From assembly GCA_002729885.1 (NCBI GenBank), contig PBUB01000014.1:1-64000 (forward strand): a DNA stretch of 64,000 nt, read 5' to 3'. The DNA comes from Spirochaetaceae bacterium (GTDB lineage Bacteria > Spirochaetota > Leptospiria > Leptospirales > Leptonemataceae). Within the stretch, counting starts at the first letter, position 1. Every line of letters begins with the position of its first letter. This document shows, one piece after another, positions 17,720 to 26,161 of the stretch. A program made the translations under genes and the position numbers. The notes under the pieces were generated by a model, which made no database searches, was not told the DNA's origin, and was given only the letters and a program-made list of their open reading frames with translations.

Positions 17720-18688
17720 ATGAGCGAAATCAAGCTACCGCGTGCAAAAGGAAAAAAACGAGCCCTACTGGTGGAAGGGGGCGGTATGAAAGGTGCATTC
17801 TCCGGAGGAGCCCTGCATGCACTGCACACCTTTCGCAGTTCCGAAGACTACGATCTGATCCTTGCAGTATCATCCGGAGCTTGCTCCGCTGCTTACTATG
17901 CCACAACGGCTGCCAGCGATGGCAATGAGCTCGAAAAGAACATTCGAATCTGGAGAGATGACCTTACCGGATGGAAGATGATTTCACCTCTCAATCCACT
18001 AATCGGCCGACCATTTCTTGATCAGGGGTATCTGGTAGATTATCTGTTTGGTCACAAATATCCAATCAACCGCGAATGGCTTGCAGAAAGCGAGAGCACT
18101 CCTTTCTACATTGCAGTTACAAGTATGCAGCGGCACCAGGTGGAGTTCATTCGAGCCACTCCGGACAACCTTACCGATCTTCTCAAAGCGGCCACCTCCT
18201 TGCCAGTGGCTACCTGGGGTCAGCATCCGATGAACGGAGAGCAGTACTCCGACGCTGCCATATTGAATCCTCTACCGGTAGAAGATCTTCTTCAGGCTGG
18301 CTACAAGGATATTACAGTAGTTCTGAATTCCCCGCTGAAGAATCTTTCGCCTCCTGTTCCCAGATGGCTCTCCGCTCTGGCTTTCCCGGGTCATGTCATG
18401 GGGGATTTGATGCATCGAAATCATCATGTAGGGTATAACCGCGGCCGGGAACTGCTGGCGAATCCTCCCAGGGGAGTGAAATTTACCATTGCTGCTCCCA
18501 AAAAAGCCCTTGATGTAGGACTTACGGGAACCTCTCCCCGAGATCTTAATGCGGCCGTGGACCAGGGCTATCTCATCGGACTGGATACATTCCAGGTCTT
18601 CGAGAAAAAGCCAGGGAAGCGAAAGAAGTTGCGTTCTATTCGGGCCGGGCGAAGCGAGAAAAAGAATCAATCGGCCAGCAAACGCTAG
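17720..18688 (+). CDS. Patatin-like phospholipase
   Basis: Serine acyl hydrolase of the patatin family. From the ATG at 17720 it is 322 aa; an upstream in-frame TTG at 17681 would add 13 residues with no support. The oxyanion-hole loop GGGMKGAFSGG is at residues 20-30. The nucleophile elbow is AVSSG (49-53), so the first Gly of the usual GxSxG is Ala, with Ser51 as nucleophile. The catalytic Asp is in YSDAAILNP (DG/A motif). The protein ends in a very basic tail (KKPGKRKKLR and RSEKKNQ), which may bind membranes or nucleic acid. There is no signal peptide, so it is probably cytosolic. A terminator hairpin follows. Confidence 0.88.
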   Translation: MSEIKLPRAKGKKRALLVEGGGMKGAFSGGALHALHTFRSSEDYDLILAVSSGACSAAYYATTAASDGNELEKNIRIWRDDLTGWKMISPLNPLIGRPFLDQGYLVDYLFGHKYPINREWLAESESTPFYIAVTSMQRHQVEFIRATPDNLTDLLKAATSLPVATWGQHPMNGEQYSDAAILNPLPVEDLLQAGYKDITVVLNSPLKNLSPPVPRWLSALAFPGHVMGDLMHRNHHVGYNRGRELLANPPRGVKFTIAAPKKALDVGLTGTSPRDLNAAVDQGYLIGLDTFQVFEKKPGKRKKLRSIRAGRSEKKNQSASKR

Positions 18689-18757
18689 AATCAGCCTCAA
18701 AAATTCCTTAAACGAATAACATTTCATTCGAGAATCCCACTCGATACAGTCCAACGG

Positions 18758-18782
18758 CCCGGGAGCAAATCCCGGGTTCTTT
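18758..18782 (+). terminator. Terminator-like hairpin after patatin gene
   Basis: CCCGGGA and TCCCGGG form a 7-bp GC-rich stem around a GCAAA loop, followed by TTCTTTC. It lies 70 bp after the patatin stop. The remaining 18783-19000, up to the end of the convergent lipoprotein gene, holds nothing I can recognise. Confidence 0.6.
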
Positions 18783-19000
18783 CAGCTCATTGTTTCATAT
18801 GAATCACCCGAAACGTATGAATTGGCGGGAGCAAACGGACCGGATGGGTTCATGAATTACAAGAAAAGCGGATGAAGATCCAGTCAGTCGGTACTCTTTC
18901 CCATCGTGGCATGCTGGATTCAGAACCCTCGGGCACAGACGTTACATCCGTCAGTGATTGATAGAATAAGTAACTCAGGCGCGAAGAACGGCAAGAAGTT

Positions 19001-20869
19001 CTAAGGTGTGCAACCCAGATGCGCCTCAATGGGACCAATGGAGAAGTAGGCATCCCCCGGCCTCGCGCGAGACAGCGCATCCGGCAACACTGGCTGGGAC
19101 AGAGTAGCAGGATCAATGCCGCCTTGCGAAACCGAACACGGATTGGAAACAGAGAACCGGAAATCGCTGGATCCGTTTACAAAGGATGGAGTAAAGTTAA
19201 CATTACCGGATGCAGAAGCACCGCTGTAAAGCGTACCACAGCCTGAATTGGTACCAAAGTTACCGGAGCAAATGCTTGGATAACTCTGAACAGAGGTGCG
19301 AAGAAAAGCCCCTGGGCAATCCCAGAGATTGTTATTTGCTATTGTCACCGCCGCTGGCAGACCTGTCAGATCTCGAATACAGTACTGATTGGTTCCACCA
19401 CCAGCCTGAATGAGATTGTTATAAATGGGACCGGACGGATTGGCTCCGATTTCCAGCCCGATGGACTCGGTCGCTCCAGTGGATTGACTGCGGATGTAAT
19501 TATGACCGATCCGCCAGGTGCCTGCTGAGTTGATAGCCAGGCCATGACTGACGTTACCGGCATCTCGAGCGAAAATAAAGCTTGAATCGATCTGGCCGTT
19601 GCCCCCATTAATCTCAAGGCCTATGGATCTCTGTGTTGCGGCAGAACCTTGAATGACGCTGGCATGAGTTCGCAGAGTTCCGCTATCCATTCTGACTCCG
19701 ATTCCATCCTGAGCCGAGCCATCCTGGGCAAGGATTCTTACTCCTTCCAGATCGGTGGTTCTGGCCGGAGATGAACTTACGATAATTCCCGTTCTGGAAT
19801 TGGTTCCGGTTCCAGGGGCCAGTCGAACATTATGGAAGGACCCTCCGCCCATCATAAACACTGCAGTGGAATCAGTCCCCCCGGGCCCCAGGATTTCCAG
19901 ACCATCAATGGCAGTATTTCCGTCCAGAGCAGCGATAAAGCGAATTGTACAGTTCTGTCCTCCGCAGCCATTTCCTCCACTGGTAAGAACGGTTCCGTTA
20001 GCCCATGGATTTCGAGCGGAAAAATCGGCAGAATACCCACCCATCAATGAAATCCGCGGCTGCATATTAAACGCGTTGGCACCCAGGTTATAGGTCCCGT
20101 CCGCAATCTGGATCGCGCAGGTATTGGCACCACCGCATCCAGTTGCCTCGGTAACCGCATGAGCGATAGTAGCGCATGGGGAAGCAGCCACGGAACAGTC
20201 ATTGGTTCCGCCCATATCATTTCCCGCGGTGGAGACGTATCGCACATCGGAAGCTACAAAGTATCGCATTCCCGTGCTCAGCACAAAGTAGCCGTCGGAA
20301 TCGCTGCAGTTCGTCAGCTGCAGAATGCGGTTTGCTCCTGCGTTCCAGTTTCCCGCAGGAGTAACCGTTAAAGTATCGTTGGCTGTATTGGTACTCGACC
20401 AGGCTGTGGTGTGAGCATCGGAACCCAGTCCGCTGGAACCAACAGTGCAGCCAGTCATGGATCGCGTAAATCGCACCTGAATGGGCTGGGAACCCTGAAT
20501 AACGGATTGATCCGCAGGTGTGATTTCGGCCGCTTTGAGGCAATCTACGCGAACATTCAGTCGATCCTCGGTGAGGACTCCGCCGCCATTTTGAATATTG
20601 CAGATGTAGCCCGCTGGAACCGCAGCCAGCACTACGTCGTAGGCTTCCCCGGGGTCAAACCGGTCCTGGAACTTGAAAGAACCGGATTTGCTTAATGATT
20701 GAAAATGAATGCCGGACTGAAGCACCAATCCCGGATCTTCCAGGCCATGAACCATGCCGCCCAATACGATTCCAGGTCCAGGCAGCAGGAAAAAGTCTTT
20801 ATCGTCCGGATAGTCCTTAACACAACCGCTTGCGAATGCAAGCAGCACGAGGAAGCACCCAACCCTCAT
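19001..20869 (-). CDS. Beta-helix lipoprotein (tandem paralog, downstream copy)
   Basis: A 622-aa exported lipoprotein: MRVGCFLVLLAFASGC with lipobox ASGC, then VKDYPDD. Domain order: a short beta domain (about 35-110) ending AVPAGYICNI...VDC, a type common in bacterial surface lipoproteins; a Big_5-like domain with IRVRFTRSM-like strands (here IQVRFTRSMTGC) at about 115-210; a YVSTAGNDMG...PCATIAHAV entry typical of right-handed parallel beta-helices; about 300 residues of Gly/Asn-rich strands; and a C-terminal RPGDAYFSIGPIEAHLGC. Many paired Cys suggest an extracytoplasmic disulphide-bonded protein. It is 89 bp downstream of a clear paralog (20959-22932) and probably co-transcribed. Function unknown; surface adhesin or polysaccharide-binding protein are possibilities. 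Confidence 0.85.
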   Translation of the reverse strand: MRVGCFLVLLAFASGCVKDYPDDKDFFLLPGPGIVLGGMVHGLEDPGLVLQSGIHFQSLSKSGSFKFQDRFDPGEAYDVVLAAVPAGYICNIQNGGGVLTEDRLNVRVDCLKAAEITPADQSVIQGSQPIQVRFTRSMTGCTVGSSGLGSDAHTTAWSSTNTANDTLTVTPAGNWNAGANRILQLTNCSDSDGYFVLSTGMRYFVASDVRYVSTAGNDMGGTNDCSVAASPCATIAHAVTEATGCGGANTCAIQIADGTYNLGANAFNMQPRISLMGGYSADFSARNPWANGTVLTSGGNGCGGQNCTIRFIAALDGNTAIDGLEILGPGGTDSTAVFMMGGGSFHNVRLAPGTGTNSRTGIIVSSSPARTTDLEGVRILAQDGSAQDGIGVRMDSGTLRTHASVIQGSAATQRSIGLEINGGNGQIDSSFIFARDAGNVSHGLAINSAGTWRIGHNYIRSQSTGATESIGLEIGANPSGPIYNNLIQAGGGTNQYCIRDLTGLPAAVTIANNNLWDCPGAFLRTSVQSYPSICSGNFGTNSGCGTLYSGASASGNVNFTPSFVNGSSDFRFSVSNPCSVSQGGIDPATLSQPVLPDALSRARPGDAYFSIGPIEAHLGCTP

Positions 20870-20958
20870 ATTGCATTTGACCTAACGCTCGGTTACTAGC
20901 GCAAGAAAAATATAGGGGGGTATATAAGAAAAAGGCACTAATTGGCGGGATTAGAGGT

Positions 20959-22932
20959 TTAGAGACATCCCAGGGTTGGTTCGTATAATCCTATGCTGTA
21001 GAGACTATCCGCCCCGGGACGAGGCTGCGAATCGGCATCTGGCCGCACGGTAATGCCATAGGTGCCCGGGTCCACTCCTCCCTGGGCAGAAAGACAGGGA
21101 GAGCTGGCCGAATAGTGAAAATCGCCAGCCCCTGAATTCAGAAAAACAGGGTTTATAGAGACATTCTGCTTGGTCCCTGCATCGGCGTACATCGCAGCGC
21201 AGGTAGCATTACCGAATGTTCCACGATTCGCAGGCATGGAAGTACCGGAATCGCAAATCGTATCGTAGGCAATCCCACCGCTATCTTCCATAAGTCCGCT
21301 GGGACAACCGAACAGATTGTTGGAATCCAGATCTACGGCGGCAGGAAGACCTATCGCATCGCGCATACAGAACGACTGAGGGCTGCTTCCATTCCCAATG
21401 ATCATATTGTTGATTACCGCTCCTCCGGAAAGAGCCAGAAGAAAGTGGATTCCTGTGGACGTACCCGTCAATGCCTGGTCGGCCAGAATCAGATTATTGG
21501 TTATGTTGTACGCGTTCGTGGAATTTATAAGAATCCCTGTAGTGTTATTGGCAACGCCGGTATAGACTCCATTCGTATGGATGCTTCCGGTTCCTCCGGC
21601 CAGAGTAATTGCGGTAGCATTGGATACAGCTCCATTCGTAAGGATTTGATTCAGGTAGAAATCTGCTGTCCCGGAATTGAGAACGACAGCCCGGGCAGAA
21701 GTCGCAGTATTGCCCTGCACTTCAATTCGATTCCCGTTGATGATGCTCAGGCCGCCGCCAGAAAGATTCAGAGCCATGCGACTTGCAGATCCATTGCCAG
21801 CCTGGATATGATTGTTGGTCATGCGAATGGCGCCATTAACCTGCACCCCCAGAGAGTTCAACGCACCACTTTCATCTCCAACGATTCTAAAACCATCGAT
21901 AAGAGTGGTAGCTGAAACTGTACCGGGCACAAGAATATGGCAGGAACTGGATCCGCAAAGACTTCCATTACCCACCAGGATGGAGCTTCTGGCCTGGGGG
22001 AATCGAGAGGAAAAATCGGCAGCATAGCTACCCATCAAAGAAATGCGATCGGACATGGTGATGGCGCTACCACCCATGTTATAGGTATCCCGAAAGTAGG
22101 GAGCCGTTCCATTAGTAGGGCCTTCGGCCACAAGCACAGCACAATCGATGGTACCGTTACACCCATTTGCCACAAGACGTCCTATGGCATAGTTAATCGT
22201 GGCGCATGCCGTGCCGACAGTTCCGCATGCTCCTACATCCGTTCCTGTAGTGGCTACGTAGGCAACGTTGGATGCTACTAGATAGTTCAAGGTCAAGTTT
22301 ATGAAGACGGATCCATCGGCGGACTGACAATTATTGAGGATAAGAAATCTGAGGCTGCCGGTGGTCCAGCCTGCCGTGGTAAATTCTATTGTATCGTTTG
22401 CAACGTTGGTAGTAAGTAAATTCGTAGCCGAGATGTCCGAGGCCAGATTCGCCGGAGCCGGGGTTGCAGCTGCATCCGGCGTGCAACCGGTCATGGAGCG
22501 AGAAAAGACAATGCGAATGGGCTGCGTAGACGTAAGCACAGAATTGTTGGACGGGGTAATTACAGCCGCTCTAAGGCAGTCCACCTGAACATTGGTTACG
22601 TTGGCATTAACGGTACCGGTGGCATTGCTAATGTTGCAACTGTACCCGGCCGGTACAGCCTGAATCACTACATTGTAGCTGCTTCCGGCTGGATAGGAAT
22701 TCGAAAACTCGAAGGTCCCGGATGAGGAGAGAGTCAAGCTTGCATTTCCGCTGGCCAGAACCAGCCCAGCATCCTGCAACCCTGTTACATTAACCGATAC
22801 CGAATAGCCGGCGTTCAAGGCTCCCAATCCCAGAATGGATGGGTCATCCGGATACTCCTGAACACAACGGGCCAGCAAGGCCGAAAGGAGTAGTATGATA
22901 GGAAGGAATCTTTTTCTCAGGCTACGGAGCAT
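20959..22932 (-). CDS. Beta-helix lipoprotein (tandem paralog, upstream copy)
   Basis: A 657-aa exported protein with the same plan as the next gene. The signal sequence ends LLSALLARC then VQEYPDD; an Arg just before the Cys makes the lipobox atypical, but the matching CVxxYPDD in the paralog supports lipidation. AVPAGYSCNIS...VDCLRAA closes the first domain, IRIVFSRSMTGC marks the Big_5-like domain, and YVATTGTDVG...ACATINYAI opens the beta-helix. Asn-rich turns (NNHIQAGNGS and similar) continue to a C-terminal SIGLYEPTLGC. It carries about 30 residues more than its neighbour, mainly in the helix. The start at 22932 has no strong ribosome site. Role unknown. Confidence 0.85.
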   Translation of the reverse strand: MLRSLRKRFLPIILLLSALLARCVQEYPDDPSILGLGALNAGYSVSVNVTGLQDAGLVLASGNASLTLSSSGTFEFSNSYPAGSSYNVVIQAVPAGYSCNISNATGTVNANVTNVQVDCLRAAVITPSNNSVLTSTQPIRIVFSRSMTGCTPDAAATPAPANLASDISATNLLTTNVANDTIEFTTAGWTTGSLRFLILNNCQSADGSVFINLTLNYLVASNVAYVATTGTDVGACGTVGTACATINYAIGRLVANGCNGTIDCAVLVAEGPTNGTAPYFRDTYNMGGSAITMSDRISLMGSYAADFSSRFPQARSSILVGNGSLCGSSSCHILVPGTVSATTLIDGFRIVGDESGALNSLGVQVNGAIRMTNNHIQAGNGSASRMALNLSGGGLSIINGNRIEVQGNTATSARAVVLNSGTADFYLNQILTNGAVSNATAITLAGGTGSIHTNGVYTGVANNTTGILINSTNAYNITNNLILADQALTGTSTGIHFLLALSGGAVINNMIIGNGSSPQSFCMRDAIGLPAAVDLDSNNLFGCPSGLMEDSGGIAYDTICDSGTSMPANRGTFGNATCAAMYADAGTKQNVSINPVFLNSGAGDFHYSASSPCLSAQGGVDPGTYGITVRPDADSQPRPGADSLYSIGLYEPTLGCL

Positions 22933-23368
22933 AAGGTGTATTTGTGTATGTCAGGACTGTAGCCGGGCAATAGAACGGAAGTATTTCTACCCTGCCTGGC
23001 CCTCTATTCTACAACAAGAATAGGGGTTCTTTTTTTCATCGCAAAGCAGGGTTTCATGGGAATGTCATTAATGCCTCTTCAGTCCAGAAACTGGAGTATT
23101 CAGGTAGTTTATCCTGGATTTTAGATGGGGGACAAAATCCTTCCAGCTAATGATTGCTTCCGACGTATATTGATGACCAGTTTCGTTTCAAGCCCGGGCC
23201 GTGGAATTGTGCGAAAAATTGGCTGTACTGTACCGGAGAACCAGGTGAAAAAACTGCAATCGGTGCTAAAAAAGGTGGCCAGAAGTAAACCGGATGTTAG
23301 TCTCTGGCGTCCAATTAGGGCGATCGGGACCCCACGGTCCTGCGTATATTACCCATGGGGAGTGAGAT
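22933..23368 (+). other. Intergenic region with an unpaired terminator hairpin
   Basis: About 436 bp between divergent genes. It holds a plus-strand terminator-like hairpin (23001-23036) and the 5' region of the DUF4189 gene. An open frame from 23125 runs into the DUF4189 gene in another frame and has no coding signs. I see no clear promoter for either neighbour. Confidence 0.5.
23001..23036 (+). terminator. Orphan plus-strand rho-independent terminator
   Basis: A 10-bp stem (CCTCTATTCT with AGAATAGGGG, one T.G pair) around ACAACA is followed by TTC and a run of seven T. It is a textbook terminator, but no plus-strand gene ends upstream: the region before it is the start of a minus-strand lipoprotein gene. 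It may end an antisense or small RNA, or insulate the DUF4189 gene. Confidence 0.7.
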
Positions 23369-23719
23369 ATGAAACTGAAACTACTGGGAGTCCTGTTTGG
23401 CCTCGCATTCCTGCCCGTAGCGGCTTTCGCGGATACTTCAATCTATTTCTGCGAAGAAACTGGCGCTTATGGCGCAAGCTGGGGACAAGCTGACAATCAT
23501 GGTGTTGCAAAATCGCAATGCGAAAAATACGGCGGAACAGCCTGCGAAGAGCTGATCAGCTGTGGCACAGGCTTTGCTGCCATCGCAACCAGCAACAACC
23601 AGGTAATTGGTGCCTCTTGTGGCGCTGGAAACCAGGGTGCTGCCAACAAGGCTGCTCTGGACGCCTGTCGTGATAGCGGCGGAACCGGTTGTGCAATCAA
23701 GCACAAGTGGAAAGGCTAA
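23369..23719 (+). CDS. Exported DUF4189 family protein
   Basis: A 116-aa secreted or periplasmic protein. The signal peptide is MKLKLLGVLFGLAFLPVAAFA with an AFA cleavage site; GGGGAG-type ribosome site lies about 8 bases before the ATG. The mature domain has the DUF4189 pattern: GAYGASWGQADNHGVAKSQC, a six-Cys arrangement, CGTGFAAIATSNNQVIGASCG and NKAALDACRDSGGTGCAIKHKW, with regularly spaced Ala-rich helices and Cys pairs. No function is known for this family. It is a single-gene unit closed by a strong terminator. Confidence 0.88.
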   Translation: MKLKLLGVLFGLAFLPVAAFADTSIYFCEETGAYGASWGQADNHGVAKSQCEKYGGTACEELISCGTGFAAIATSNNQVIGASCGAGNQGAANKAALDACRDSGGTGCAIKHKWKG

Positions 23720-23781
23720 GAAACAGAAACAATCTAACTTCCCGGAAGTTACCCAGGTAACTGTTGGGAGATCTTGAAAGG

Positions 23782-23809
23782 GGCCGGCCTGTAAAGGTCG
23801 GCCTTTATT
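23782..23809 (+). terminator. Rho-independent terminator of DUF4189 gene
   Basis: GGCCGGCC and GGTCGGCC pair (one G.T) around TGTAAA, followed by TTTATT, about 60 bp after the stop codon. Confidence 0.8.
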
Positions 23810-23833
23810 ACATTCCCGCTCGAATGGCCTTTC

Positions 23834-24709
23834 TCATTGAAGCATATCTGGCCTGTTTTCGAGATATTTTTCTACCATATGAACGTACTCCGGGCCGGCT
23901 CTTCTTGGCCTTCTTCTGGACAGACTTACAATTAATTGCTCTTCGATATTGCTCATGATTAACTCTCCGGCCGTATCCAGCACATCGCTTCTAAGGAAGC
24001 AGCGAATCTTTTCAATTCGATCCACCCAGGTGTAAACCTTCAGCAGTTCTCCGGCAACCGGCTGCCTGTAAATGCGAAAGGTACCAGAGGTGAAGAATGT
24101 TACCGTATCCATCTCAAGAATTCGCTTTTGATCCAGCCCGATTGCATGCGAAAATCCCCAGCGCCCCTCTTCAATCAGCCTCCAGAATGCCGCGGATGGA
24201 TAATTGAAAAATGGAGTTCTTTCTGAATACAATGCGGTTACAGTAGTTTCCACCGCTTCGCAGTTGGTTCGCTCAGCAAATGAACCGGGTAGACTGGAAA
24301 TGTATTCTACTGGGCTCACGCTGGAGTCAGACTCTGGATTCTCAACATTCATAGACTGGACTTCTCCGCCCTGGATTAGAGTGGTTATTGTTGCGATTCT
24401 ACATGCCAGGGACCCATCGTCCTGTTTCACTTCCTGAAGCCAGAGCTGTTTGGATCCTTGCAGTTCCAGCACCGTCTCAACTATAAGCTGGTTTCCTGGC
24501 AGCTGCTCCCGCGAAAAGGAACAATGGGTGAGCTCAACGTCCAGCCTCTGTCCCTTCTCGAGCATGGAGTCCAGGGAATAGCCCAGATCTGCCAGCAGGC
24601 GAAGTCGGCCTTCCCAGCAAAGAGCCTCGTAGGTCCGACTGGTAACATGCCGCTGGGTATCCAGGTCGAACATCCTGGGCACTGCATTAAAGGTATGGAA
24701 ATAGCTCAT
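23834..24709 (-). CDS. Double-hotdog acyl thioesterase-like protein
   Basis: A 291-aa protein with two hotdog-fold halves. The first (about 1-140) begins FNAVPRMFDLDTQRHVTSRTYE, where the Asp-x-x-x-His pattern matches acyl-CoA/acyl-ACP thioesterases; the second (about 155-275) has FFNYPSAAFWRLIEEGRWGFSH and a long central strand region. Such paired-hotdog proteins release fatty acids from CoA or ACP. It is divergent from a TetR regulator, and a near-perfect palindrome between them is the likely operator, so the two probably form a regulated pair. The ATG at 24709 has AGGAGGAAT upstream. Chain-length preference is unknown. Confidence 0.82.
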   Translation of the reverse strand: MSYFHTFNAVPRMFDLDTQRHVTSRTYEALCWEGRLRLLADLGYSLDSMLEKGQRLDVELTHCSFSREQLPGNQLIVETVLELQGSKQLWLQEVKQDDGSLACRIATITTLIQGGEVQSMNVENPESDSSVSPVEYISSLPGSFAERTNCEAVETTVTALYSERTPFFNYPSAAFWRLIEEGRWGFSHAIGLDQKRILEMDTVTFFTSGTFRIYRQPVAGELLKVYTWVDRIEKIRCFLRSDVLDTAGELIMSNIEEQLIVSLSRRRPRRAGPEYVHMVEKYLENRPDMLQ

Positions 24710-24758
24710 GATTCCTCCTGGGCCCGTTTCATTGTTCCTGCGGGCTACCGTCGACCCT

Positions 24759-24804
24759 AACGATCGTTCGTTCCGGATGCAATCAAAAAAAACGAACGAT
24801 CGTT
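24759..24804. promoter_or_regulatory. TetR-type double palindromic operator
   Basis: Two perfect 14-bp arms, AACGATCGTTCGTT (24759-24772) and its reverse complement AACGAACGATCGTT (24791-24804), face each other across 18 bp. Each arm contains the complete 10-bp palindrome AACGATCGTT. The element fills the gap between the thioesterase and TetR genes, and the right arm ends 4 bases before the annotated TetR start. This fits autoregulation and control of the thioesterase. Confidence 0.85.
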
Positions 24805-24808
24805 TTGA

Positions 24809-25432
24809 GTGGACAGGATCTCGAATAATTGGTATCTGAAAGTGGTGGCACGGTCAAAGAGAAACGTAAAAGAACGGGTACTGCAGGAAGTACTCAAGCA
24901 ATTCTACAGAGGAGGATACTATCGAACCGGCATCCGCGAAATTGCGGCCGGCGCAGATGTGGCCCTATCCAGTGTTTATGATCATTTCGCCAGCAAAGAG
25001 GAGCTCGCAAAAAACTATCTTGTAGCCGAAGAGGAGCAGATGCTCCAGAACCTCAAAGCTCTCATGGAACATTTTCCCGATATCAACGATTTCGCCCGTG
25101 CCTGGTCGCTGGCCAAAAGGCGGGATCTAAAGGCCGGACGCTTTCTCGGTTGCCCGTTTGCAGGATTCGCCTATCAGTCCGTAGATCTTGAGCCCGAACA
25201 TCTAAAGCAGCTAAAAGATATTTCTCGCCGGTGGCTCGTCACTCTTCGAGAGTACATCATCTTCAATAAGGAATCGGGTAAGGTTCGACAGGATGTGGAT
25301 CCCGATTATCTGGCGCGCAGGATCATGGTCCTTACCCAGGGAGCCATGACCATGTGGCGTATTACCCGGGACCCACACTACATTGAAGTTCTGGAGGAGT
25401 ACTGGCAGGATGAAATGACACACATCCAATAG
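24809..25432 (+). CDS. TetR/AcrR family transcriptional regulator
   Basis: A 207-aa repressor-type protein. The N-terminal helix-turn-helix is at about residues 20-65: ERVLQEVLKQFYRGGYYRTG, IREIAAGADVALSSVYDHF and KEELAKNYL, the standard TetR pattern (STVYxHF as SSVYDHF). The C-terminal ligand domain resembles TetR_C members of the YcdC/LmrA type (FLGCPFAGFAYQ, GAMTMWRITRDP). GTG at 24809 is annotated; GTG at 24842 or 24845 are alternatives that would leave room for a leader, and no Shine-Dalgarno decides it. The operator immediately upstream implies it represses itself and the divergent thioesterase, probably sensing an acyl compound. Confidence 0.9.
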   Translation: MDRISNNWYLKVVARSKRNVKERVLQEVLKQFYRGGYYRTGIREIAAGADVALSSVYDHFASKEELAKNYLVAEEEQMLQNLKALMEHFPDINDFARAWSLAKRRDLKAGRFLGCPFAGFAYQSVDLEPEHLKQLKDISRRWLVTLREYIIFNKESGKVRQDVDPDYLARRIMVLTQGAMTMWRITRDPHYIEVLEEYWQDEMTHIQ

Positions 25433-25440
25433 AGGACAGC

Positions 25441-25977
25441 TTATTTCCATTTCCAGTGCGAATGATCTGTAAGTTCCAGACGCGTCCGACTCAGTAAATC
25501 ATCCACGAACGTATCCAGGTCCTTTCCCAGCTGATCTCGCGGGAGCGTAATTCCCTGTCCGGTCTGTAACATCAGGATCACGAAACCCGGAATGAAGACC
25601 ACCGATTGAATATGCTCTAATTTGATCTGAGATTTCGCGAATTCGTCCTCAAGGAGCAGTTCCGCCGCAAGCTCGATTGAAACCTTTCGATTCATCATTC
25701 CTTTCAGGGCCTCATCAATGTGTTTCTCATAATGTCTGCGATACCTCCAACGCGAATAGAAGGGATATCCGGCCAACCATATCAAGCCAATAATTCCCAG
25801 AACGAATGCGCCGGCATAGTATCCAGAAGAGATATACAGCGGAACGAGAATGAGGCATGGGATGGTGACCACAAACCACCCCAGTTTACGTTGCCTTTGA
25901 ATGCGCCTGGATTGCGAAGCGAAGTATAACTGGTACACCAGCAACGATTCACGGTTAACTTCATAGTTCATCTTCAT
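25441..25977 (-). CDS. YcxB-like membrane protein
   Basis: A 178-aa protein from the ATG at 25977; a TTG at 26034 would add 19 residues but has no ribosome site. Layout: a short N-terminal strand region, two adjacent hydrophobic segments (about 35-75, LGWFVVTIPCLILVPLYISS and AGAFVLGIIGLIWLAGYPFY), a basic RWRYRRHYEKH loop and a C-terminal beta-rich domain. That domain has IKLEHIQSVVFIPGFVILML and GITLPRDQL, the PH-like ending seen in YcxB family proteins. Function is unknown. It is convergent with the TetR gene, stops overlap nearly (8 bp apart). Confidence 0.65.
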   Translation of the reverse strand: MKMNYEVNRESLLVYQLYFASQSRRIQRQRKLGWFVVTIPCLILVPLYISSGYYAGAFVLGIIGLIWLAGYPFYSRWRYRRHYEKHIDEALKGMMNRKVSIELAAELLLEDEFAKSQIKLEHIQSVVFIPGFVILMLQTGQGITLPRDQLGKDLDTFVDDLLSRTRLELTDHSHWKWK

Positions 25978-26110
25978 CGCTTTAGCACCAATTAAATAGT
26001 CTTTGCCCTCGGATGTTCGGACGAGACCCGTCAATGGTCGAAATGCACGAATCGGATCATTTGACCTGGATTCGCGAATGCGGGCACAAGAATGAGCAGC
26101 GTGTGCTACA

Positions 26111-26139
26111 CCAGGGTGCCCGGATCCGGGTCACCCTGG
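26111..26139. terminator. GC-rich hairpin downstream of SBF transporter gene
   Basis: Eight outer pairs (CCAGGGTG with CACCCTGG) enclose a nested CCCGGATCCGGG palindrome. It lies 22 bp past the transporter stop on the minus strand but has no U-tract, so it could also protect the 3' end of the mRNA. Confidence 0.45.
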
Positions 26140-26161
26140 AATAGCCTTTGGGGCAGGATTC

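Noticed and set aside
23125-23493. 122-aa plus-strand frame upstream of and overlapping the DUF4189 gene
   Set aside because: No signal, domain or ribosome site; it overlaps a well supported gene in another frame.
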